From assembly GCA_949287115.1 (NCBI GenBank), contig CASEFF010000076.1, positions 1 through 12,888 of the forward strand: 12,888 nt of DNA. The letters run 5' to 3'. This stretch comes from an uncultured Bacillota bacterium (lineage in GTDB: Bacteria; Bacillota; Clostridia; Peptostreptococcales; Anaerovoracaceae). Below, in pieces: positions 7,103-12,888 of the stretch. How positions within the stretch are numbered: the stretch's first letter is position 1; every line of letters begins with the position of its first letter. The notes under the pieces were generated by a model, which was not told the origin of the DNA, ran no database searches, and saw only the letters and a program-made list of their open reading frames with translations. A program made the position numbers and the translations under genes.

Positions 7103-9795
7103 TTCACCTTTTTTTCCACGAGGGCAAGCCGCTCGCATACTTTGGCGAGCATCTCCTCGTACTTGATCTTCTTGGCTTTTTCCTCGTTCACTACCTTTTC
7201 GGGAGCCTTGCTGATGAAACCTTCGTTGGAAAGCTTGCCCACTACGCGCTTTACTTCGCCCTCCAGCTTCTTCTTTTCCTTCGTCAGCCTCTCCAGCTCC
7301 GCTTCATAATCCATTATATCATCGAGAGGTATGAAGACCTCGGCTCCGGCCACTACGGCAGACATAACTTCTTCAGGCACATCTGCCTTGTCTGCGGCAA
7401 ATGTTATCTCCGTTATGTTGGCGAGATTTTCTATATATCTTTCGCCTGCCTTCACTACCGGCTCCTTTCCTTCGGCGCACAGTATCACGGCTCTCAGCTT
7501 TTTGCCCGGCGAAGCATCGGCCTCGGCTCTTATGTTCCTGATGCTCCTGATGATATCCATGGCCATTTCCAGCTTTTCCGTTTCCTCAGGGAACGTAAGG
7601 GCCTCGTCGTATACCGGCCACCTCTCCTTTATGAGGACGTTGTCCGGATTGTCCTTCGTCGCCTCTTCCTTAGGCAGATAAGTCCATATCTCTTCGGTTA
7701 TGTAAGGCATGAACGGATGGAGCAGTCTCAGCATATCCCTGAGAGTCTTCACCAGTACGGCTCTTGCCACCTTCTTGTCATCCTCGTCATCGCCGTACAG
7801 TCTGCTCTTGACTATCTCTATGTACCAGTCGCAGAACTCGTTCCATATGAGATCGTAGGCTCTCTGGCCTGCCAGCGCAAGATCGAACTTCTCCATGGTG
7901 TCGGTGATATACTTCACCGCATCGTTGACTCTGGCTATCATCCATTTATCTTCATCGCGAAGCTCTGCCGTCTTCAGGTCTGAAAGATCCGCCATCTCCC
8001 TGAAATCGCCGTCATCATCCTGCAGGTTCATTATGACGAACCTGGATGCGTTCCACAGCTTGTTGGCAAAATTCCTGGCAGATTCGAGCCTGTCGGTCTT
8101 GAACCTCATGTCGTTGCCCGGCGTTATGCCTGTCGTCAGCATGAACCTCAAAGCGTCGGCGCCGTACTGATCGATTATCTCCAGCGGGTCTATGCCGTTG
8201 CCGAGGGATTTGCTCATCTTCCTGCCCTGGGCATCGCGGACGAGACCGTGGACGTACACGTACCTGAACGGCACTTCGCCCGTCGTCTCAAGGGCCGAGA
8301 ACACCATCCTCACTACCCAGAAGAATATTATATCGTATCCCGTCACCAGCACATCGGTAGGATAGAAATATCTGAGGTCTTCCGTATCGTCCGGCCATCC
8401 CAGAGTTGAAAACGGCCACAGCGCCGATGAAAACCACGTATCGAGCACGTCCTCATCCTGCTTTATGTCGGTGCTGCCGCACTTCGGACACTTTGACGGT
8501 GCCTCCTCGGATACTATGAGCTCTCCGCACTCCTGACAGTAATATGCCGGTATCCTGTGACCCCACCACAGCTGCCTCGATATGCACCAGTCCCTTATCT
8601 CCTCGAGCCAGTGAAGGTATGTCTTCTCGAATCTTTCGGGCACGTGTACGAGGTCGCCTTTTTTTGCCGCCTCTATGGCAGGCTTTGCCAGCTCCTCCAT
8701 CTTCACGAACCACTGATCCGAAAGCATCGGCTCCACGACGGTGCCGCACCTGTAGCACTCTCCTACCGGGATGACCTTTTCCTCCGTCTTTACCAGGTAT
8801 CCGGCATCTTCCAGATCCTTCACCCATGCCTTTCGACATTCATACCTGTCCATGCCCTCATACTTTCCGGCAAGGCTGTTCATCGTAGCATCCTGATCTA
8901 TGCACGAGAGGTTTTCGAGATCGTGTCTCTGACCCACCTCGAAATCGTTAGGGTCGTGAGCCGGAGTTATCTTAACGGCGCCCGTACCCTTTTCCGGATC
9001 GGGATAAGGGTCCGCTATGACAGGGATCTCCCTGCCTACGAGAGGCAGTATCACGTTTTTACCGACGAGGTCCCTATATCTGTCATCGTCCGGATGTACC
9101 GCTATCGCCACATCGCCGAACATGGTCTCCGGCCTGGATGTCGCCACAACTATGCCTTCTCCGCCGTCGGCCGCCGGATATCTGAAATACCAGTACATGC
9201 CGTTCCTGTCTTCGTGTTCGACCTCGGCGTCCGACAGCGATGTGCCGCACTCCGGACACCAGTTTATCAGCCTGTTGCCCCTGTATATCAGTCCCTTTTC
9301 GTAAAGCTGCACGAAGAAATGCTTTACGGCTCTGCTGCAGCCCTCGTCCATCGTGAACCGCTCCCTGCTCCAGTCGCAGGAATCTCCCAGCTTACGGCAC
9401 TGCTTCGTTATCTTGCCTCCGAATTCCTCTTTCCACGCCCATGCTCTCCTGAGGAACTCTTCTCTTCCCAGATCTTCCTTTTCAAGACCTTCTTCCTCTC
9501 TTATCCTGTTGACTACCTTTACCTCCGTGGCTATGCTGGCGTGGTCGCTGCCCGGAAGCCACAGCGCACTGTAGCCCTGGAGCCTCTTGAACCTCGTCAG
9601 CACGTCCTGCAGCGTCTGGTCGAGAGCATGACCCATATGGAGCTGCCCCGTTATGTTTGGCGGCGGCATCACTATCGTGAAAGGTTTCTTGTCGGGATCC
9701 CTTTTCGCTTCGAATGCTCCGCTCTTTTCCCACATCTCATAGATCCTGTCTTCGAATTTCCCCGGATCGTAAGTCTTCGCCAGATTTTTTTCCAT
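7099..9795 (-). CDS. valS: Valyl-tRNA synthetase
   Basis: Class I aminoacyl-tRNA synthetase that charges tRNA-Val with valine. The 898 residues match the normal bacterial length. In order: signature PPPNITGQLHMGH (44-56; HMGH is the HIGH motif), Cys pairs WCPEC (179-183), CYRC (347-350), CQEC (420-423) and CPKC (436-439) suited to zinc binding, the editing domain with ATSRPETMFGD (218-228), the KMSKS loop (526-530, GRKMSKSLGNGIDP), the anticodon-binding helices (about 610-740), and the C-terminal coiled-coil arm typical of ValRS (about 827-898, rich in Glu and Lys). The ATG at 9795 follows GAGGAG by about 11 nt. The gene ends in an ATGA overlap with folC. The 55 bp gap upstream is too short for a T-box leader, so T-box control just before valS is excluded; any such control would have to lie at an upstream promoter. 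Confidence 0.98.
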   Translation of the reverse strand: MEKNLAKTYDPGKFEDRIYEMWEKSGAFEAKRDPDKKPFTIVMPPPNITGQLHMGHALDQTLQDVLTRFKRLQGYSALWLPGSDHASIATEVKVVNRIREEEGLEKEDLGREEFLRRAWAWKEEFGGKITKQCRKLGDSCDWSRERFTMDEGCSRAVKHFFVQLYEKGLIYRGNRLINWCPECGTSLSDAEVEHEDRNGMYWYFRYPAADGGEGIVVATSRPETMFGDVAIAVHPDDDRYRDLVGKNVILPLVGREIPVIADPYPDPEKGTGAVKITPAHDPNDFEVGQRHDLENLSCIDQDATMNSLAGKYEGMDRYECRKAWVKDLEDAGYLVKTEEKVIPVGECYRCGTVVEPMLSDQWFVKMEELAKPAIEAAKKGDLVHVPERFEKTYLHWLEEIRDWCISRQLWWGHRIPAYYCQECGELIVSEEAPSKCPKCGSTDIKQDEDVLDTWFSSALWPFSTLGWPDDTEDLRYFYPTDVLVTGYDIIFFWVVRMVFSALETTGEVPFRYVYVHGLVRDAQGRKMSKSLGNGIDPLEIIDQYGADALRFMLTTGITPGNDMRFKTDRLESARNFANKLWNASRFVIMNLQDDDGDFREMADLSDLKTAELRDEDKWMIARVNDAVKYITDTMEKFDLALAGQRAYDLIWNEFCDWYIEIVKSRLYGDDEDDKKVARAVLVKTLRDMLRLLHPFMPYITEEIWTYLPKEEATKDNPDNVLIKERWPVYDEALTFPEETEKLEMAMDIIRSIRNIRAEADASPGKKLRAVILCAEGKEPVVKAGERYIENLANITEITFAADKADVPEEVMSAVVAGAEVFIPLDDIMDYEAELERLTKEKKKLEGEVKRVVGKLSNEGFISKAPEKVVNEEKAKKIKYEEMLAKVCERLALVEKKVK

Positions 9796-9850
9796 AACTT
9801 ATATATCTCCTCACTGTCTTTGTATTTATGTCTGTCGTGTACGGCTCATG

Positions 9851-10354
9851 CTATGCCGCAAGGCCCTTCTTTCGCTGTTCCTCGTACTTCCTGTTGGCAC
9901 GGACACCGTATATGCCTCCGGCCACGCTGAGCACCACCATTATCGCAGCGACTATGGCGTATATCCTGTACACGCCTCCAAACCTTTCAAAAGCCGTTTC
10001 CTCGGCTCCCGCTGCCGTCACGCTGTAATCGCACGTGTCCCAGCCGGTGTCCAGACTCACCTCTATACTTTTTTCGCCGTTGGACATCATCCCTTCGTCG
10101 TAGTGATAGTTATCCCCAAAACGCGAGAATATGGCGACTCCGAAATCCTCACCACCTTCGCCCACGGTAAATACGTACATCACCTTGTTGCCGCGTTCCT
10201 CAGTCGCCGTCACCGATATGTCGTCGGCCTCCGCCTCCTTCTTTATTATGGACATGACCTCGCTCTCCGGCTCACCCGATATGTAGTCCGTCGCCATAGG
10301 GAATATGACGAATGCCGCAAACACGAGCCACATCATTATTATCGCGTTCTTCAC
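9851..10354 (-). CDS. Small membrane protein with two helices, function unknown
   Basis: I do not recognise this 167-residue protein. It has a hydrophobic N-terminal helix (about 4-24, possibly an uncleaved signal anchor) and a second one near the C-terminus (about 129-152), followed by a basic tail (RANRKYEEQRKKG). The segment between them (about 26-126) is acidic and looks like a compact beta-rich domain; with a basic C-terminus inside, it would face the outside. The start is GTG, overlapping the SseB-domain gene stop as GTGA, with GAGG about 8 nt upstream, so translation is probably coupled to that gene. It lies 55 bp before valS. Pairing with an SseB-like protein suggests the two act together, but no function can be assigned. 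Confidence 0.8.
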   Translation of the reverse strand: MKNAIIMMWLVFAAFVIFPMATDYISGEPESEVMSIIKKEAEADDISVTATEERGNKVMYVFTVGEGGEDFGVAIFSRFGDNYHYDEGMMSNGEKSIEVSLDTGWDTCDYSVTAAGAEETAFERFGGVYRIYAIVAAIMVVLSVAGGIYGVRANRKYEEQRKKGLAA

Positions 10355-10857
10355 TCCGTATCCTCACTTTCCTCTTTTTTATATACTTCGCCGTCTTCTT
10401 CCCGGCTTCTCTCCGCATCCATATCCTTCTTCATGGCCGCCACCATATCGCAGCTGAAGCATACGTTATCGCTCATGGGATTTATGGAAAAACCCGCTAT
10501 GCCGCTCTGAGGCATCAGGAGTATGGCCGCCAGATCGTCAAAGTTCACTATCATGCTGTGCTGATCCTTTTCTATATCGCACCTGAGCATCTCCTCACCG
10601 TCCGTGAATACGGGATAGTAAAGGTCTCCGTTCGTTGCCTTTATCAGTTCGAAGCTTATCCTGGTATCCTTTTCGAGTACCACTTCTTCAAGCTTTTCGT
10701 CGTATTCCGGCGACTTGTCCATCGATACGGGTATCAGCAGCTTCGCTCTGACCACCTCGTTCAGCAGCTTTATGGAATTCTCCTTTCCCGGATCCTTCTT
10801 CGCCGCCTCTATCGCTTTTTTCAAATCCGGATTCCTTACAGGTTTTGCCTGCTCCAT
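10351..10857 (-). CDS. SseB N-terminal-domain protein
   Basis: A 168-residue soluble protein resembling the SseB N-terminal domain family (PF07179-like). It opens with a helix and the recognisable LNEVVRAKLLIPV (32-44), then RISFELIKATNGDLYYPVFT (66-85) and a hydrophobic strand-helix part (104-130), and ends in a charged, Glu-rich tail (145-168). The family is widespread in Actinobacteria and Bacillota and has no firmly known biochemical role; the name comes from an enterobacterial protein linked to serine sensitivity. The ATG at 10857 has GGAGGG 9 nt upstream. A second in-frame ATG at 10881 overlaps the larC stop as ATGA and would add 8 residues, but its GGAG lies only 2-3 nt away; I prefer 10857. 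It ends in a GTGA overlap with the membrane-protein gene. Confidence 0.75.
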   Translation of the reverse strand: MEQAKPVRNPDLKKAIEAAKKDPGKENSIKLLNEVVRAKLLIPVSMDKSPEYDEKLEEVVLEKDTRISFELIKATNGDLYYPVFTDGEEMLRCDIEKDQHSMIVNFDDLAAILLMPQSGIAGFSINPMSDNVCFSCDMVAAMKKDMDAERSREEDGEVYKKEESEDTE

Positions 10858-10877
10858 CTCAATATTCCCTCCAGTCG

Positions 10878-11651
10878 TCATATCTCCAAAACGTACGCGA
10901 AAAGTCCCGGCCTTCCCGTGTGCCTGCTGCCTACGGCTTCCACACGCCCCGTTATCCTGCCCTTTTCCAGCAGGTCCGCTCCTCTGATATCATCGGGCAG
11001 ATGGTCTCCGTCGACCGGCACGGCTCCCATTCCCATGAGTCCGGCAAGTCCCGACGGCGTCACCATTTCCGTATCCACGTCGGCCGTCATGAACGTATAG
11101 TTGCATCTTTCACGAAGAGCCATAACGGCCGGCACGGGCACGCTTATCTCTCCGTGGCTGCACACCACTGTGCCGTGTCCATCGTATATTTCAGATACGA
11201 GCACCATGTCGGGCGCTATGCGTTCAAGAGCCATTCCGATGGCGAGGGCGTTCTTCACAGCTTCGTCTCTGCCCACCTCATGGAAATGAACCGTTTCCAG
11301 CGTCGCCCCGTGAACCTTCGCCTCGGCCTCCGCTATGTGACCGTATATCCTCAGCGCCGTCTTTTTTGCCGCATTGGAAAAACCGCTGCCCTCTATCAGC
11401 GCCTTTACCTGCCCGTAGCTCCTGCCGTGACCGTGATGATCGTGGTGATGCTCACCATGATGCGCTTCACCGTGACGGTCGCCGCCGTGTCCGCCGTGAT
11501 TTTGTCCGTCGTGATCCTGTCCGCCGTCTGTGAGCTTCTCACGTTCCATGGCCGCATATATCTTTTCTTCAGCTCCGCTCAGACTGCTGACGGCCTTCAG
11601 CAGCATATCGCCGCTCACTCCGTTGCTGCAGTCGAAATACAATATCTTCAT
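10878..11651 (-). CDS. larC: LarC-like protein, N-terminal (LarC1) half only, His-rich
   Basis: LarC inserts nickel into the pincer cofactor of lactate racemase in a CTP-dependent reaction. This 257-residue product matches the N-terminal half: MKILYFDCSNGVSGDMLLKA (1-20), AEAEAKVHG (107-115), VHFHEVG (121-127), SHGEISVPVPA (165-175) and a TPSGLAG segment (198-204; usually TPTGA). Residues 47-75 hold 12 histidines, suited to binding nickel or another metal. The usual GAVDSIVD after HFHEVG is GRDEAVKNA here. Full LarC is about 400 residues; in Lactiplantibacillus plantarum larC1 and larC2 are joined by a programmed frameshift. Here the frame ends at LEI-stop and the SseB-like gene follows at once, so no LarC2 part exists in any frame. 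No larA, larB or larE is in the window. The ATG at 11651 has only a weak ribosome site (GCGGGT). It may be a LarC1 paralogue with a different role. Confidence 0.82.
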   Translation of the reverse strand: MKILYFDCSNGVSGDMLLKAVSSLSGAEEKIYAAMEREKLTDGGQDHDGQNHGGHGGDRHGEAHHGEHHHDHHGHGRSYGQVKALIEGSGFSNAAKKTALRIYGHIAEAEAKVHGATLETVHFHEVGRDEAVKNALAIGMALERIAPDMVLVSEIYDGHGTVVCSHGEISVPVPAVMALRERCNYTFMTADVDTEMVTPSGLAGLMGMGAVPVDGDHLPDDIRGADLLEKGRITGRVEAVGSRHTGRPGLFAYVLEI

Positions 11652-11699
11652 GTCGTACCCGCGCTTTTCACGTCGTTTCCTAAAAATCTACTACCCTTA

Positions 11700-11728
11700 A
11701 ATATACATTGAATAGCGTGAAAAGTAAA
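11700..11728 (-). promoter_or_regulatory. Probable promoter of the larC-led gene series
   Basis: On the minus strand TTTACT (11723-11728), a 17 bp spacer and TATATT (11700-11705) resemble a sigma-A promoter (4/6 and 5/6 matches). Transcription would begin near 11693, giving a leader of about 40 nt before the larC-like gene. A TTGATA lies slightly upstream with poorer spacing. This is the only good candidate for a start of the minus-strand series within the window. Confidence 0.5.
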
Positions 11729-11742
11729 GTATCAAAAGCCTT

Positions 11743-11791
11743 CCTGCCGTTATCCTGCCGCGGATATCCCGGACCTTTCCCCAGCCTGCCG
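11743..11791. repeat. Three direct CCTGCCG repeats in the divergent promoter region
   Basis: CCTGCCG occurs at 11743-11749, 11754-11760 and 11785-11791. The spacings of 11 and 31 bp are close to one and three helical turns, so the copies would lie on the same DNA face. They sit between the two divergent promoters, just upstream of the LuxR-type gene's -35 box. A regulator binding site is plausible; GC-rich chance repetition is the alternative. Confidence 0.35.
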
Positions 11792-11797
11792 CACATG

Positions 11798-11826
11798 TTT
11801 ACAACGACCCGCCGGGAGGGTATAAT
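11798..11826 (+). promoter_or_regulatory. Strong sigma-A type promoter of the LuxR-type gene
   Basis: TTTACA (11798-11803), a 17 bp spacer and a perfect TATAAT (11821-11826) form a near-consensus promoter with an expected start near 11833. The -10 box lies just before an in-frame ATG at 11829, which would then be upstream of the transcript start. The spacer ends in GGGAGGG, which could instead be read as a ribosome binding site for that ATG. Confidence 0.68.
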
Positions 11827-11867
11827 ATATGTACGTATCATATTCACAGGAGGAACCACAGGAATAT

Positions 11868-12668
11868 ATGAAGAAACTCGAACAACGGGAATGGGCATTC
11901 ATAGACGATATAGTTTACTACATATATAACAACGACGATTTCATCGAAGAGAGGAAGACGTTCCTTTCCTTCATAAATCAGCTGATACCCAACAATTTTG
12001 CCGTCTTTCACCTGGCAGACAGGACAGGCGACCACCTGCTCAGCGATCCGGTGATATTCGTTCCGGGCGAAGAAAACGGCGCAACGGTGGAGCAGATCGA
12101 AACGATACACAGGTACATAGACAAATACGAAGAAGAGGATTTCGGCAAATGGATAATGCTGGTGGGCAAGCGTGACGTGTATCGCGAATCCGACCTCATA
12201 GACGACGAGGATATACGCTCGACGGGTTATTTCAACGATACCTACGCGACGTTCAACATAAAGTACAGCATGCAGATCATAAGCGCCTACAACAAGGAGT
12301 TTCAGGCTGCCATCGTCCTGGGGAGGAGCGAAGAAGCGGGAGATTTCACGGGCAAGGAACTGTATATGATGGAGCTGATAAACAAACACCTCAGCCTCAA
12401 GCTCTACAAGCTGTCCCATCGCGCGCCTTCCGACGGAGGCGTTTACACCCATCTCGACGAGAGGATATATGAGATGGCCGAAGAGTGTGCGCTGACGAAG
12501 CGTGAAACGGAAGTCGTATTCAAAGTTGTCAAGGACAGCATGACAAACGAGGAGATATGCAGCGACCTGTGCATAACGAGCCACACCCTCAACAAACACC
12601 TGAGCAACATCTACATGAAGTGCGACGTCAACAGCAGGGTGGCGCTGATACACAAGGCGCTTTCGTGA
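11868..12668 (+). CDS. LuxR-type transcriptional regulator
   Basis: A 266-residue cytoplasmic protein (from Met at 11868). Its C-terminus (last about 60 residues, from ALTKRETEVVFKVV through NEEICSDLCITSHTLNKHLSNIYMK) is a LuxR/GerE helix-turn-helix with the usual LTxRExEV start and recognition helix. The first about 190 residues have no response-regulator receiver (no D-D-K pattern); their mixed helix-strand look recalls a GAF-like sensing domain, but I cannot name a ligand. Two starts compete. The ATG at 11829 has GGGAGGG 8 nt upstream but lies before the start expected from the overlapping promoter. The ATG at 11868 fits that promoter and begins MKKLEQREWAF, but its AGGAGG (11848-11853) is 14 nt away, with a weak AGGA closer. 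I prefer 11868. It is divergent from the larC-like gene, so it may control it and itself; this is inference. Confidence 0.88.
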   Translation: MKKLEQREWAFIDDIVYYIYNNDDFIEERKTFLSFINQLIPNNFAVFHLADRTGDHLLSDPVIFVPGEENGATVEQIETIHRYIDKYEEEDFGKWIMLVGKRDVYRESDLIDDEDIRSTGYFNDTYATFNIKYSMQIISAYNKEFQAAIVLGRSEEAGDFTGKELYMMELINKHLSLKLYKLSHRAPSDGGVYTHLDERIYEMAEECALTKRETEVVFKVVKDSMTNEEICSDLCITSHTLNKHLSNIYMKCDVNSRVALIHKALS

Positions 12669-12726
12669 TATCGCGTTATCATACTCATACATCATACCGG
12701 AAAGAATACCGGACATCGACACTACG

Positions 12727-12758
12727 GACAGGATCGTCATTTGCGGGCCTGTCTTTTT
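12727..12758 (+). terminator. Intrinsic terminator after the LuxR-type gene
   Basis: GACAGG (12727-12732) and CCTGTC (12748-12753) pair as a 6 bp stem with a 15 nt loop and are followed directly by T5 (12754-12758). It lies about 60 bp after the stop codon in the right orientation. The stem is short with a large loop, so efficiency may be modest. Confidence 0.6.
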
Positions 12759-12778
12759 ATATTCTGTTTTGAGGTATC

Positions 12779-12836
12779 GCGAAAATTCGGGGACACCGCG
12801 AAAGTTTGGGCGCTGTGAAAATCGCGCGCGCCGAAA
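12779..12836. repeat. Iterated GCGAAA-like repeats, unassigned
   Basis: After the terminator no gene is seen up to the window end. Similar short units recur: GCGAAA at 12779 and 12798, GTGAAA at 12815 and CCGAAA at 12831, at steps of 19, 17 and 16 bp. Just beyond, TGCAAAC occurs at 12841 and again at 12869. Such arrays occur at ends of some insertion sequences and at regulator sites, but no transposase or clear terminal inverted repeat is visible here. Confidence 0.3.
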
Positions 12837-12888
12837 CCGTTGCAAACACAGGGTTTTTCACGTTCATGTGCAAACCTGTAAGTTATCA

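Noticed and set aside
9796..9850. T-box leader for valS
   Set aside because: The gap is only 55 bp and holds no specifier hairpin or antiterminator; too short for a T-box.
8557..9930. A 457-codon plus-strand open frame opposite valS
   Set aside because: valS motifs on the other strand are unmistakable; this frame shows no recognisable domain and is a shadow.
10858..10900. Programmed frameshift joining larC1 to larC2
   Set aside because: Downstream sequence codes for an SseB-domain protein in a different frame; no LarC2-like residues appear in any frame.
11844..12845. A 333-codon minus-strand open frame opposite the LuxR-type gene
   Set aside because: The plus strand has a LuxR helix-turn-helix, promoter and terminator; the antisense frame has none of these and no known domain.

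Overview
The window looks like a core-gene stretch of a bacterial chromosome. The gene set (LytR-CpsA-Psr protein, YegS-type lipid kinase, GtrA, PgcA-type phosphohexomutase, two-domain folC, LarC) and strong AGGAGG-type ribosome binding sites suggest a Gram-positive Bacillota, most likely a member of Clostridia. By eye the DNA is about half GC, and ATA is the dominant isoleucine codon. I cannot name the genus. No rRNA, tRNA, CRISPR array, complete insertion sequence or prophage gene is visible.

Ten of the eleven genes lie on the minus strand and are transcribed from about 11,690 down to 1. Starting from a divergent promoter region (11,652-11,867), the order is: a larC-like gene with only the N-terminal half of the family, an SseB-domain gene, a small two-helix membrane protein, valS, folC, a YegS/DagK-type lipid kinase, a GNAT acetyltransferase, a GtrA-phosphohexomutase fusion, then (after a 97 bp gap with its own promoter) an LCP ligase and the 5' part of ddl, which runs off the left edge. 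Most junctions are tight: ATGA or GTGA overlaps at three of them and a 23 bp overlap at folC/lipid kinase. The first eight genes may therefore be one long transcript, with LCP-ddl as a second unit.

The minus-strand genes split into housekeeping (valS, folC) and cell-envelope functions. The lipid kinase, GtrA, glucose-1-phosphate-forming mutase, LCP protein and D-Ala-D-Ala ligase all fit the building of peptidoglycan and attached glycopolymers.

On the right, a divergent plus-strand gene encodes a LuxR-type DNA-binding protein and is followed by an intrinsic terminator. The last about 130 bp hold short iterated GCGAAA-like repeats and no gene.

The points most worth checking are the in-frame GtrA-mutase fusion, whose junction carries a T-rich tract, a GGAGG site and a hidden stop-start pair; the His-rich LarC1-only protein; and the repeats in the two promoter regions. 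I see no clear new defence or mobile system.
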